A stretch of DNA of 64,000 nt from Dyadobacter chenhuakuii (GCF_023821985.2 NZ_CP098805.1:5509001-5573000); one strand, 5' to 3'; shown: positions 8,665-18,251, numbered from the stretch's first letter. Program-made: numbers and translations. The notes: generated by a model not told the origin, from the letters alone.

Positions 8665-9900
8665 ATGGCTTTAAACTACATTTTCGTATCCTTTTTTGTC
8701 ATTGCTTTCATCATTGCGCTTCTGAAATTTATCCTTACCGGTGATGTGCAGAGTTTTAAGGCAATTACGGAAGGAATGCTGGAAATGGCCAAAGTTGCGG
8801 TGATGGACATCGCTTTGCCGCTTACCGGCGTGATGACATTTTTTCTGGGGATTCTAAATGTCGGTGAAAAAGCAGGCATCATTAATGCGCTCGCCAGGTT
8901 TATAGGCCCTTTTTTTAACAAACTTTTCCCCGAGGTTCCCAAAGATCACCCGGCAAACGGGCAGATGATCATGAACTTCTCCGCCAATTTCCTGGGGTTG
9001 GATAACGCAGCAACGCCTTTCGGGCTAAAAGCCATGCAGAGTTTGCAGGAGCTGAACCCAAGTAAGGATACGGCCAGCAATGCACAGATTATGTTCCTCG
9101 TTTTGCATACTTCTGGCTTGCAGATCATACCGCTTTCTATCATTGCACAAAGGGCCATTCTGGGTGCGGAAAGCCCCTCCGACGTATTTATTCCCTGTGT
9201 CGTGGGCACTTACATTACAACGGTAACGAGCATGCTGATCACCGCCGCCTGGCAGAAGATCAACCTCTTCAATAGGACTGTCATGCTCGGACTTGGCAGC
9301 ATCACGACCATTATCGCGCTGATGCTGTGGTATTTATCCGGCCTTCCCAAAGAACAGATTGAAACGGTATCCATTTTCGTGGGTAATTCGGTGCTGCTCG
9401 GCGTTGTGGCAGGGTTTCTGTTTTGGGGAATGTATCGGAAAATCAATGTGTTTGAAACATTTATCGAAGGAGCAAAAGGTGGTTTTACGACATCCGTAAC
9501 CATTATTCCCTATCTGGTCGGATTGCTTGTTGCGATCAGCGCATTCAGGGCTTGCGGAGCGATGGATTATTTGATCGACGGACTGAAATGGATGTTTGCA
9601 TCAACCGGAATGAACACCGATTTCACGGATGCATTGCCCGTAGCACTCATGAAGCCGCTCAGCGGAAGCGGTGCGCGGGCATTAATGATCGACGCCATGA
9701 AGGAATTCGGGCCCGATTCATTTGTTGGGCGTTTGGTGTGTATTTTTCAAGGTTCGGCAGATACGACCTTGTATATTGTTGCGCTGTATTTTGGTTCAGT
9801 AGGCATTAAGAATACCCGCTACGCTATTGTGGCCGGACTAATTGCTGATTTAATAGGCGTTTTGGCCGGAATATGGCTGGGATATTTATTTTTTCACTGA
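8665..9900 (+). CDS. SpmA-SpmB fused nucleoside-recognition membrane protein
   Basis: 411 residues with about ten membrane segments. The N-terminal half matches SpmA (NFSANFLGLDNAATPFGLKA, with the conserved GLDNAATPFG block). The C-terminal half matches SpmB (KPLSGSGARALMID, then CIFQGSADTTLYIVALYFGS, with the G-S-x-(D/E)-T-T block). In Bacillus these are two separate proteins affecting spore core dehydration. This lineage does not sporulate, so the fused form must have another transport or membrane role. A TACCTTTG box at 8575-8582 could be a -7 element, but the upstream spacing is poor. The family is certain, the function is not. Confidence 0.88.
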   Translation: MALNYIFVSFFVIAFIIALLKFILTGDVQSFKAITEGMLEMAKVAVMDIALPLTGVMTFFLGILNVGEKAGIINALARFIGPFFNKLFPEVPKDHPANGQMIMNFSANFLGLDNAATPFGLKAMQSLQELNPSKDTASNAQIMFLVLHTSGLQIIPLSIIAQRAILGAESPSDVFIPCVVGTYITTVTSMLITAAWQKINLFNRTVMLGLGSITTIIALMLWYLSGLPKEQIETVSIFVGNSVLLGVVAGFLFWGMYRKINVFETFIEGAKGGFTTSVTIIPYLVGLLVAISAFRACGAMDYLIDGLKWMFASTGMNTDFTDALPVALMKPLSGSGARALMIDAMKEFGPDSFVGRLVCIFQGSADTTLYIVALYFGSVGIKNTRYAIVAGLIADLIGVLAGIWLGYLFFH

Positions 9901-10017
9901 TTTTTTTGCACCTCTGCACGAATTGCCCTTTACCCTTCCTATGCAACCGTCCGTACAAAATGGATGGCTGTTTTTTCTGGTAAACACTAATATTGATTAT
10001 CTAACTCTGACCTGCTT

Positions 10018-11511
10018 ATGTTGAAATCGTTACGCAAATCCGCACTGCTGTTTATTGTATTTTGTGTATGTGTTGCGGGAAACACAGCCTTCGCACAGAA
10101 AGATACCAGCCAGGCAGCCAATACTTACTCACTCGAAGATTGCATCCGGATTGCGCTGGAAACCAATCCTTCCATAAAAATTTCAGAGCTTACCGTTCAG
10201 ACCAACGGCAACATTTACGCCCAATCCAAATGGCAGCGCTGGCCAAGCATTAGTTTCAGCGCCAGCCAGGGTTTCAGTTCGGGTAGAAATATCGATCCTT
10301 TTACCAACCAGTTTGTGCAGCAGAATGTGAACTCGAACAACTATCAGCTAGGCGGGCAGCTCACATTGTTCAATGGTTTTCAGATAAAAAATAATATCAA
10401 GTTCAATAATGAAAATTACAAGGCAAGCGCCAAAGACCTGGATGCTGCCCGAAATGACATTATGCTGAATGTTGCATTGTCCTATCTGCAAGTGATGACC
10501 AACATTGAGCTCATCGGAGTGGCGAGGCTGCAAGTGGAAGCATCCCAGCTTCAAGTCGACCGGACTGCTAAGCTCGTTGAAGCAGGTACATTGGCAGAAA
10601 GCAATCTGCTCGACCTTAAAGCGCAGCTTGCTAACGACGAGCTCACATTGGTTAATGCCGAAAACAACCTTGAAACTGCGAAGTTGAATTTGAAACAGTT
10701 TATGAATATGCCCGGCAGTGAGCCTATTAACGTGGTTATGATCCAGGTAGCTGACCCAACTTTGCAAGCTTATGATGCCACGATCCAGGAGATATTTGAA
10801 GTAGCCCTCGGTAATCTGCCACAAATGCAAGCTGCGGAATTACGCATTGCAGCAGCAAAAACGAACATTGATCTGGCAAAAGGCGCAGCTTTACCTTCCT
10901 TAACATTAAACGGAGGGATTTACACAGCCTATTCCAGCGCAGCTCCAAAGGAACGTTTTGTGTCCGACGGTTCAGGAACTAAGATCACCGAAGTAATTTC
11001 GCCGACCGATTACATCATCGTTAACAGCCAGCAGCTGCCCATCGTCCAGAAAATTGAAACGCCAAATGGTGCCCTTCGCACATTCGGTTACCTGGATCAG
11101 CTGAACTTCAACAGAAACTCGGCCATTAATCTCAATTTAACCATTCCGATTTTTACCAATTTCAGGGTGAAATACAATGTTGCCAATGCCAAGATTCAGC
11201 AAAAAACATATGAATATCAGGCGCAGCAGGTTCAGTTGACGATCCGTAAAAATGTGGAACAGGCTTACATTGATATGACAAATGCAGCCAAGCGCTACTC
11301 GGCAACGGCCAATCAGGTGCAGGCGTTACAGGAAACATTCCGCGTTTCCCAGGTTCGTTTTGATGTTGGCGCAATCAACTCCGTGGAATACAACATTGCT
11401 AAGGCAAATCTGGACAGAGCGAATGGTAATCTTGTTCAGGCTAAATATGACTATGTTTTCCGAACCAAGATCCTTGATTTTTATATGAACCGTCCGTTAT
11501 CGGATTTTTAA
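10018..11511 (+). CDS. TolC-family outer-membrane efflux protein
   Basis: 497 residues with a signal peptide (cleavage after AFA near residue 26). Two outer-membrane efflux domains of long amphipathic helices interrupted by beta strands follow: YSLEDCIRIALETNPSIK opens the first repeat and NIDLAKGAALPSLTLNGGI the second. The protein should trimerise into the outer-membrane/periplasmic channel of a tripartite exporter. The adaptor gene follows 67 bases downstream. No RND or ABC inner-membrane pump gene follows, so the pump is either elsewhere or shared. Confidence 0.92.
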   Translation: MLKSLRKSALLFIVFCVCVAGNTAFAQKDTSQAANTYSLEDCIRIALETNPSIKISELTVQTNGNIYAQSKWQRWPSISFSASQGFSSGRNIDPFTNQFVQQNVNSNNYQLGGQLTLFNGFQIKNNIKFNNENYKASAKDLDAARNDIMLNVALSYLQVMTNIELIGVARLQVEASQLQVDRTAKLVEAGTLAESNLLDLKAQLANDELTLVNAENNLETAKLNLKQFMNMPGSEPINVVMIQVADPTLQAYDATIQEIFEVALGNLPQMQAAELRIAAAKTNIDLAKGAALPSLTLNGGIYTAYSSAAPKERFVSDGSGTKITEVISPTDYIIVNSQQLPIVQKIETPNGALRTFGYLDQLNFNRNSAINLNLTIPIFTNFRVKYNVANAKIQQKTYEYQAQQVQLTIRKNVEQAYIDMTNAAKRYSATANQVQALQETFRVSQVRFDVGAINSVEYNIAKANLDRANGNLVQAKYDYVFRTKILDFYMNRPLSDF

Positions 11512-11578
11512 AAAAGGCTTTCATTTTTAGCCTAATGCCTCTAATCCTCAATCAACATTAATTGTAACAAAGTAAAAT

Positions 11579-13009
11579 ATGGCACGTAAATCTTCGAAAC
11601 GGATCTGGTGGATCACAGCAGGCATTGTCGCACTTCTTGTGGCAGGTTTATTTGGAGCAAAACAAGCCGGTTACATTGGCAAGCCCAAAGCAACGGAGGT
11701 TGAGTATACCAATGTTAAAAAGACGGATATCATTGAGCGCGTAAGCGCTTCGGGCAAAGTTCAGCCGGAGGTTGAAGTTAAGCTCAGCCCGGACGTTTCA
11801 GGTGAGATTATCAGCCTGAATGTTGCGGAAGGAGATTCGGTGGTGAAAGGGCAACTTTTATTAAAAATCCGTCCTGACAACTATGAATCGTTGATGGCCC
11901 GCGCACAGGCAGCCGTCAATTCCAGCAAAGCCAACTACGAACAGACAAAAGCAATGGTTTCCCAAGCCGAAGCGCGGCTGTTGCAAGCGAAAGCGAATTT
12001 TGACAGAAACAAAAAACTATATAATGATAAGGTGATTTCGGCTGCTGATTACGAGCAGTTTGCCTCAACATTCGGTGTTGCGCAGCAGGATGTTGAATCT
12101 GCGAAAGCCAATGTTTCGGCCGCATTGTACAACATTAAAAGCGCCGAGGCGAGCTTGAAAGATGCAGCAGAAAACCTTCGAAAAACGAGCATTTTTGCAC
12201 CGGTAACCGGGGTTGTATCCTTATTGAATGTAGAAGCGGGTGAGCGCGTGGTAGGAACTTCGCAAATGGCAGGAACCGAAATGATGCGCATTGCCAACCT
12301 GAGCAACATGGAAGTGCGTGTGAATGTGAACGAGAACGACATTGTGCGGGTGGCACTGGGCGACACGGCCGAAATAGATGTAGACGCATATAGCGCGTCC
12401 GGACGGAAGTTCAGGGGGATTGTCAAGGAAATTGCAAATACAGCGGCCGGCTTGGCTTCCGCAGCTTCCACAGGATCAGCCGTTTCCAGTGCCTCTGCCG
12501 ATGCTGTGACCGAATTTGAGGTGAAGGTGAAGATATTGAATGAGTCCTTTGCGGATCTGATGGTTTCCAAATCGAAAAAATCCTACCCGTTCAAACCGGG
12601 CATGACCGCCTCGGTTGAGATTATTACGGAACGTAAAAATGGTGTGGTTTCCGTTCCAATAGCCGCTGTGACCACACGGAACAGCACGCCTCCCGTTGCT
12701 GCTGGTGCACGCCCCGGCGAGCAGACAGAGCAGGCTCCGGAAGAGGATGAGAAAAAGCCTAAGAAAGAGGAAGCGATCAAAGAAGTTGTGTTTGTGGATG
12801 TGAATGGTAAGGCAGAAATGAAAGAAGTGAAAACAGGCATCAGCGATTTTGAGAATATCGAGATTCTTTCCGGCCTTAAACCGGGCGATACCATTATTTC
12901 CGGCCCTTACATTGCGGTGTCCAAAAACCTGAAGAACGGCGACTTGGTAGAAAAAAAGAAAGAAGAAGTGAAAAAAGACGATAAGAAATCAAATGAAAAC
13001 GCGAACTGA
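11579..13009 (+). CDS. Periplasmic adaptor (MacA/HlyD-like) of a tripartite exporter
   Basis: 476 residues: an N-terminal signal-anchor (WWITAGIVALLVAGLFGA), a lipoyl half-motif (SGKVQPEVEVKLSPDVSGEI), a long alpha-hairpin (about residues 105-200, Ala/Gln/Lys rich), the second lipoyl half (SIFAPVTGVVSLLNVEAGER), then beta-barrel and membrane-proximal domains. The extreme C-terminus is a highly charged Lys/Glu tail. This architecture is closest to MacA-type adaptors of ABC exporters. It is paired with tolC, but no macB-like permease or ATPase follows: a terminator at 13057-13087 closes the unit. Confidence 0.9.
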   Translation: MARKSSKRIWWITAGIVALLVAGLFGAKQAGYIGKPKATEVEYTNVKKTDIIERVSASGKVQPEVEVKLSPDVSGEIISLNVAEGDSVVKGQLLLKIRPDNYESLMARAQAAVNSSKANYEQTKAMVSQAEARLLQAKANFDRNKKLYNDKVISAADYEQFASTFGVAQQDVESAKANVSAALYNIKSAEASLKDAAENLRKTSIFAPVTGVVSLLNVEAGERVVGTSQMAGTEMMRIANLSNMEVRVNVNENDIVRVALGDTAEIDVDAYSASGRKFRGIVKEIANTAAGLASAASTGSAVSSASADAVTEFEVKVKILNESFADLMVSKSKKSYPFKPGMTASVEIITERKNGVVSVPIAAVTTRNSTPPVAAGARPGEQTEQAPEEDEKKPKKEEAIKEVVFVDVNGKAEMKEVKTGISDFENIEILSGLKPGDTIISGPYIAVSKNLKNGDLVEKKKEEVKKDDKKSNENAN

Positions 13010-13056
13010 TACGTTGTAAAAGGGTAATAAGTTCGATTTAGTTTAGGTTAAAAAAG

Positions 13057-13087
13057 AAAATCCTTGCGGCTTTGCTGCAAGGATTTT
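13057..13087 (+). terminator. Rho-independent terminator after the adaptor gene
   Basis: Stem AAAATCCTTGC / GCAAGGATTTT with a 9-base loop and a T-rich tail. It ends the tolC-adaptor operon. Confidence 0.87.
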
Positions 13088-13170
13088 TTATTTTCTGTCA
13101 AAATCTTCTCATTTTTGAAAACATTCATTCATATCCAATTTATGCCTGAACACCTTTTCAGGCCTCAAAA

Positions 13171-14178
13171 ATGAGTCTTTTAAACAACATTAAGATCGCC
13201 GTGATAGGAGGGGGCAGCTGGGCAACTGCGCTGATCAAAATCCTTTGTGAACAGAATAACGTCCAGATCCGGTGGTGGCTGCGAAACCAGAAAGATATTG
13301 AGCATATCCGTAAATTCCATCATAACCCCAGCTATCTGAGCGACGTGGTGCTTTCTCCCAAGAAAGTGAAGGTCTTTGAAAAGACCACAGAAGCCGTCAA
13401 AGGTGCTGATTACGTGATCCTGGCAGTTCCCGCCGCATTTATTCAGGAAGCATTGCGCGATCTTTCTTCGAAACATTTGCAGGGAAAAAGGATTGTTTCG
13501 GCCATTAAGGGCATGGTTCCGGACCAGAATATGCTTATTACGGACTGGGTTGCCAAAGAATACGGCATTGACCTGCAAGAAACCTGTGTGATAGCCGGCC
13601 CTTGCCATGCGGAAGAGGTGGCTTTGGAAAAGCAATCCTATTTATCGATCGCTTCCACGGAATGTCCGAGCGCGGAGGATTTTGCTAAACTGATGACCTG
13701 CCGCTACGTGACCGCGAACCCGCTCGACGATCTTTACGGCGTTGAATATGCGGCTGTGATGAAAAACATTGTAGCGCTGGCCTGCGGCATAACGCATGGA
13801 CTGGGTTACGGCGATAATTTTCAGGCCGTGCTGGTTTCCAATGCCATGCAGGAAATCGGGAATTTCGTTACTGCCCTCGACCCGCGCGAACGCAATATGA
13901 GCTCTTCCGCATATCTGGGAGATCTGCTTGTGACGGCTTACTCACAGTTTAGCAGGAACAGGCTTTTTGGCAATATGATCGGCCGCGGATATAGCGTCAA
14001 GGCGGCGCAATTGGAGATGAAAATGATCGCGGAAGGTTACTATGCTACCAAAAGCATTACCGAAATGAACAAGATCCACCAGGTAAGCCTGCCCATAACA
14101 AGTGCCGTTTACCGCATTTTATACGAAGAGCAAGCGCCGGGCATGGTGATGGACGAGTTAAAGAAATTGCTCAAATAA
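13171..14178 (+). CDS. gpsA: NAD(P)H-dependent glycerol-3-phosphate dehydrogenase
   Basis: 335 residues, the normal family length. A Rossmann motif opens the protein (KIAVIGGGSWATALIKIL). SAIKGMVPDQNMLI and VIAGPCHAEEVAL are the GpsA substrate-loop blocks, and the catalytic Lys lies in YAAVMKNIVALACGI. The enzyme reduces dihydroxyacetone phosphate to sn-glycerol-3-phosphate for phospholipid synthesis in the cytoplasm. A seven-base hairpin (GCCTGAA / TTCAGGC, 13144-13163) lies just before the start codon; whether it matters for translation is unknown. Confidence 0.94.
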   Translation: MSLLNNIKIAVIGGGSWATALIKILCEQNNVQIRWWLRNQKDIEHIRKFHHNPSYLSDVVLSPKKVKVFEKTTEAVKGADYVILAVPAAFIQEALRDLSSKHLQGKRIVSAIKGMVPDQNMLITDWVAKEYGIDLQETCVIAGPCHAEEVALEKQSYLSIASTECPSAEDFAKLMTCRYVTANPLDDLYGVEYAAVMKNIVALACGITHGLGYGDNFQAVLVSNAMQEIGNFVTALDPRERNMSSSAYLGDLLVTAYSQFSRNRLFGNMIGRGYSVKAAQLEMKMIAEGYYATKSITEMNKIHQVSLPITSAVYRILYEEQAPGMVMDELKKLLK

Positions 14179-14235
14179 TAGCCCGTTCCGCCCAATTTTA
14201 CGTACATTTTTCAGACATCAATATTTCAACTTCCT

Positions 14236-15372
14236 ATGCGCATTCCAAAAAACCTGTGTGCCGGCCTGTTAACCGGTCTTTTGCTTTCTTCCGTCATGCT
14301 GACTTCCTGTAATTCTAAAAGTTCGGACAAAGCGGATAATGAGAATAAAGAGTTGAAGGATTCACTGGCAAGCGATAAGGAATTTGTTTTTGGAGATAAA
14401 CGGGACTTTGCGCAATGCCATGCATCCACATTGGTAAGGCTGGATAACGGTCAATATCTGATCGCGTGGTTTGGTGGGACAGAGGAAAAGAATCCGGATG
14501 TAGGGATCTGGGTTTCCAAAGGTCAGCCGGGAAACTGGAGTGCGCCCAAAGAAGTGGCCAAAATCCGCGAAGACGCACATTGGAACCCGGTTTTGCAAAA
14601 AACCTCGGACGGTAAAATTATTTTATATTTCAAAGTAGGAAAAGAAATAGCGCATTGGGAAACCTGGGTGAAAACTTCGACTGATAATGGTGAAACGTGG
14701 TCGGATGCCTATGAGCTGGTAAAAGGCGATAAAGGAGGAAGAGGGCCTGTAAAAGACAAGCTGATCGAACTATCAAACGGCGACTGGCTGGCCGGCGCGT
14801 CCAACGAGGTAAACCGCTGGGAAGTTTTTGTAGACAGAAGCACGGACAAAGGTAAAACCTGGAAAGCAAGCCCTTACTTTAAAATTGATACAACAGAAAT
14901 AAAAGGAAAAGGCGCAATCCAGCCTACATTGTGGGAATCCAAGCCCGGCACTGTGCATATGCTGGTAAGAACAACCGGAGGCGTGATCGGCAGAAGTGAT
15001 TCTTTTGATAATGGAAAAACCTGGTCGACAATCAAGAAAACATCGCTTCCTAACCCGAACAGCGGCATTGACCTGGCCAAACTGCCCGACGGAACACTGG
15101 TGCTCGCTTACAACCCGAACGATAAAGACTGGGGTTCAAGATCGCCGCTTTCACTGATCATGTCATATGATAATGGTCAAAACTGGACGGATCGCATTGA
15201 CATTGCAACGGGTAAAAAGGAAGACGAATATTCCTATCCGGCCATTATCAGTTTCGGGGACTCTGTGGCGGTGACGTATACATTCAACCGCCGGAAAATT
15301 GCATTCTGGTCGGGCAGCAAGAAAGAGATTATAGAACTGGCGGCAAAAAATAAGACCAAGGCGGCTCAGTAA
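14236..15372 (+). CDS. BNR-repeat (sialidase-fold) lipoprotein
   Basis: 378 residues with a lipoprotein signal (GLLLSSVMLTSC-NSK). A six-bladed propeller is indicated by Asp-boxes: STDNGETWSD, STDKGKTWKA, SFDNGKTWST and SYDNGQNWTD. The segment FAQCHASTLVRLDNGQYLIA followed by WFGGTEE is the signature of the BNR_2 group. That group includes putative exo-glycosidases and proteins that lack true sialidase activity. The classical sialidase FRIP motif is not seen, so neuraminidase activity should not be assumed. It probably faces the periplasm or surface. Its last 7 bases overlap the convergent helicase gene. Confidence 0.82.
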   Translation: MRIPKNLCAGLLTGLLLSSVMLTSCNSKSSDKADNENKELKDSLASDKEFVFGDKRDFAQCHASTLVRLDNGQYLIAWFGGTEEKNPDVGIWVSKGQPGNWSAPKEVAKIREDAHWNPVLQKTSDGKIILYFKVGKEIAHWETWVKTSTDNGETWSDAYELVKGDKGGRGPVKDKLIELSNGDWLAGASNEVNRWEVFVDRSTDKGKTWKASPYFKIDTTEIKGKGAIQPTLWESKPGTVHMLVRTTGGVIGRSDSFDNGKTWSTIKKTSLPNPNSGIDLAKLPDGTLVLAYNPNDKDWGSRSPLSLIMSYDNGQNWTDRIDIATGKKEDEYSYPAIISFGDSVAVTYTFNRRKIAFWSGSKKEIIELAAKNKTKAAQ

Positions 15373-16508
15373 CCCATTAATTCCAGATCATAAGATTCAA
15401 GCATTTCAACACGCTTGCCCATTTTCTTCTGGATAATTTTGAAATGGTGCACGTCTTCCGGGCAGATCAGGGAAATCGCTTCTCCCGACGCTTCTGCCCG
15501 GCCCGTCCGGCCTATTCTGTGCACATAATCCTTTGGCGATCTGGGTAATTCAAAATTGATCACATATGGAAGAAACTGAATATCGATCCCGCGGGAAACA
15601 AGATCTGTGGCAACAAGCACGGTCAGTTTTCCTGCTTTGAATTTGTTTAAAGCCTCCGTCCGGGCGCCCTGGCTTTTCTTGCTGTGCATGGCCATAGCCT
15701 GGATTCCGTTCTTATTCAGCTTTTCAACCAGGTTATCAGCCGTTCTGGTTGCCGAAACAAATACCAGCACTTGCTTCATTTCCTGCGTTTTGATTAAATA
15801 TCTCAGCAACGGTCCTCTGCGGTCCGGATCAACGAAATAACCCGTTTGCTTGATCAGATCCAGGTTTTGTTCTTCTTCCTCAATCTCAATGCGCACCGGG
15901 TTTCGGAGCTGCGTTTTGTTGATCTGGTCAACTTCTTCTCCTAATGTGGCAGAAAACAGAATGCTCTGGCGTTTTTTGGGCAAAAGGAAAAAGATGTCCT
16001 TCATTTCCTCTGCAAAGCCAAGATTCAACATTTTATCGGCTTCATCCAGGACTAAAATCTGCGTTTCTGAGATATTAAGCGCCTTGTGCGACAGCAAATC
16101 AATTAACCGGCCGGGCGTTGCCACCAGGATCTCAACACCTTGTAAACCAATCATTTGCGGATTGATCGAAACACCTCCATAAACAGCCAGCGTCTTCACC
16201 TTCCGTGGAAGCCGTTCGCCAAATGTTTGAAAAACAACAGCAATCTGCACCGCAAGCTCGCGCGTAGGCACCAGGACCAATGCAGAAATATGCCGGTTCG
16301 GGGCTGCCGGTTTTTTTTGAAATAATTCCAAAATCGGCAGGACGAAGCTGGCCGTCTTTCCCGAACCCGTCTTGGCAATGCCCAGCACATCATTTCCTTT
16401 CAAAATAGCCGGAATTGCTTCCTGCTGAATCGGATAAGGTTGAGTATAATTCTGTTCGGCAATGGTTTTTAATAATGGTTCGGACAAGCCAAGCGATTCG
16501 AAAGACAT
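15366..16508 (-). CDS. DEAD-box ATP-dependent RNA helicase (RhlE-like)
   Basis: 380 residues, essentially only the two RecA-like helicase domains. The Q motif region (PYPIQQEAIPAIL), Walker A (AKTGSGKT), PTRELAVQ, TPGR, DEAD (VLDEADKMLNLGF), SAT, and the domain-2 motif HRIGRTGR are all present. The family unwinds short RNA duplexes in ribosome assembly and RNA decay, often in cold adaptation. The usual basic C-terminal tail of RhlE is absent: the protein ends shortly after motif VI. Its 3' end overlaps the BNR gene by 7 bases. Confidence 0.93.
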   Translation of the reverse strand: MSFESLGLSEPLLKTIAEQNYTQPYPIQQEAIPAILKGNDVLGIAKTGSGKTASFVLPILELFQKKPAAPNRHISALVLVPTRELAVQIAVVFQTFGERLPRKVKTLAVYGGVSINPQMIGLQGVEILVATPGRLIDLLSHKALNISETQILVLDEADKMLNLGFAEEMKDIFFLLPKKRQSILFSATLGEEVDQINKTQLRNPVRIEIEEEEQNLDLIKQTGYFVDPDRRGPLLRYLIKTQEMKQVLVFVSATRTADNLVEKLNKNGIQAMAMHSKKSQGARTEALNKFKAGKLTVLVATDLVSRGIDIQFLPYVINFELPRSPKDYVHRIGRTGRAEASGEAISLICPEDVHHFKIIQKKMGKRVEMLESYDLELMGY

Positions 16509-16527
16509 AAAGTGCTGCGCAGTTGGT

Positions 16528-16541
16528 CAAAAATATTTTTG
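16528..16541. promoter_or_regulatory. Palindromic -7 element between divergent genes (candidate)
   Basis: CAAAAATATTTTTG contains a perfect TAnnTTTG box on both strands between the helicase and serine-hydrolase genes. No -33 TTG lies at the usual distance on either strand, so this is only a candidate shared core promoter. Confidence 0.3.
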
Positions 16542-16637
16542 TAAGCACAAAGATACCATTACCGCAGACAAATCGTCCATGCCCAGTCCGCAGCCACCCG
16601 ACCATTTGACTTTTCTGAACATTTATTCTCCATAGAC

Positions 16638-18230
16638 ATGTCTTACAATCGCAGGGAATTTTTACAACAACTTGGATTTGGTGCATTACAATTAGGCATA
16701 ATCAGCGCAATTCCCGCATCGGCCTGGGCTGAAACGTTACATTCTGGTTCTTTACCACGCAGCTCACCTGAATTGCAGGGATTATCGGCTAAAAATATTC
16801 TGGATTTCACCAACGCAGTGGAGGCAGACAAGCTCAATTTGCACAGTTTAATGATCCTACGCCAGGGAAAAGTGGTTGCGGAAGGCTGGTGGGCTCCATA
16901 CGGGCCTGATATGAAGCATACGCTGTATTCGCTGAGCAAAAGTTTTACTTCGACGGCCATTGGATTGGCGGTTGGGGAGAAGAAGTTAAGTGTTGAAGAC
17001 AAAGTTTTATCATTCTTTCCGGACGACAAACCGGCAACAGTGAGTGCGAATCTGGCCGCGATGCGGGTAAAAGATCTGCTTACCATGTCTACCGGGCACG
17101 ATAAGGATGCCACCGGGCCTGTCAGGGAATCCAAGGAAAAGAATTGGGTAAAAGCATTTCTATCCTTGCCCGTGGAACATGAGCCGGGGACATTCTTTGT
17201 ATACAACAGCGCGGCAACGTATATGCTGTCCGCAATCATCCAGAAAATCACCGGCCAGACATTGCTGCAATATCTGACGCCACGTCTTTTCGAACCACTC
17301 GGCATTGACGATCCGGATTGGGAAGTGGATCCGAACGGCATCAATACGGGAGGCTGGGGACTGCGGGTCAAGACCGAGGATATTGCCAAATTCGGCCAGC
17401 TTTATTTGCAGAAGGGTCAGTGGAACGGCAAGCGCATTTTGTCCGAAGCATGGGTGGAAGAAGCCACGCGTTCTCACATTATGTCCAAAGGAGGAGCCCG
17501 GAAACCGGAAGAAAACGATTGGCTGCAAGGTTACGGTTACCAGTTCTGGCGTTGCCGGAACGATGCTTACCGGGGCGATGGCGCTTACGGACAATATTGC
17601 ATAGTGATGCCGAAGGAGGATATGGTGGTGGCAATTACCAGCGAAACAGGTGATATGCAAGCCATTCTCGACCACGTTTGGAACCACGTTCTTGCATCTG
17701 TGAAGTCGGCTCGCGTGCAGTCGGATAAGGATACGCAGGCGGAACTGCAAAAGAAATTAACATCACTAGCATTGCCGTTAACGCCTGGGAAACCAACCGC
17801 CGAGGGGGCGGCAAAACTTAACAACAAAAGCTTTAAAATAGACGATAACAGTCTGAAAGTGAATAAAGTATCCTTTGAATTTGCGAAAGGCTGGTGCTTG
17901 TTCCGGATGTACGACGATAAGGGGGAGCATTTGGTCGTGAATGGGTTGGGTAACTGGAAAATCGGGTTAACGGACCTTCCCGTCATGCCTTTGAAGCTAG
18001 TACTAACGCCTGTTCCGGGTGAAAAGCTGACCAAAGTAGCCGGTAACGGAGCCTGGGTAGACGAAAACACATTCGAAATGACCTGGCGCTTCGTCGAAAC
18101 CGCCCACTACGAAACCATAACCTGCAAATTCGAAGCCGATAACGTAAACATTGAATTCAAACGCAGCCTGGCTATCCTGGGAAAAACAAAAGATTCCCGC
18201 CCTGTTTTGAGTGGGAAGATGATGGATTAG
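16638..18230 (+). CDS. Tat-exported serine hydrolase, class C beta-lactamase fold
   Basis: 530 residues. The N-terminus NRREFLQQLGFGALQLG is a twin-arginine signal. The beta-lactamase/D-Ala-D-Ala carboxypeptidase-like domain (about residues 45-370) has the SxxK motif in LYSLSKSFTS, a Tyr motif at FVYNSAATYMLSA, and GYGYQFWRC near the third catalytic block. A C-terminal beta-rich domain of about 140 residues follows. Family members are mostly esterases or peptidases rather than antibiotic-resistance enzymes. It stands alone; the downstream toxin-antitoxin genes have their own promoter. Confidence 0.88.
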   Translation: MSYNRREFLQQLGFGALQLGIISAIPASAWAETLHSGSLPRSSPELQGLSAKNILDFTNAVEADKLNLHSLMILRQGKVVAEGWWAPYGPDMKHTLYSLSKSFTSTAIGLAVGEKKLSVEDKVLSFFPDDKPATVSANLAAMRVKDLLTMSTGHDKDATGPVRESKEKNWVKAFLSLPVEHEPGTFFVYNSAATYMLSAIIQKITGQTLLQYLTPRLFEPLGIDDPDWEVDPNGINTGGWGLRVKTEDIAKFGQLYLQKGQWNGKRILSEAWVEEATRSHIMSKGGARKPEENDWLQGYGYQFWRCRNDAYRGDGAYGQYCIVMPKEDMVVAITSETGDMQAILDHVWNHVLASVKSARVQSDKDTQAELQKKLTSLALPLTPGKPTAEGAAKLNNKSFKIDDNSLKVNKVSFEFAKGWCLFRMYDDKGEHLVVNGLGNWKIGLTDLPVMPLKLVLTPVPGEKLTKVAGNGAWVDENTFEMTWRFVETAHYETITCKFEADNVNIEFKRSLAILGKTKDSRPVLSGKMMD

Positions 18231-18251
18231 TCGTTATAAGGATATACGTTA

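Noticed and set aside
14236-15372. Annotation as a true neuraminidase.
   Set aside because: Asp-boxes are present but the FRIP motif and Arg triad of sialidases are not evident; only the BNR propeller is supported.
16638-18230. Annotation as an antibiotic-resistance beta-lactamase.
   Set aside because: The fold and SxxK motif fit the broad serine-hydrolase family, most of whose Bacteroidota members are esterases or peptidases. Tat export and an extra C-terminal beta domain do not match class C resistance enzymes.
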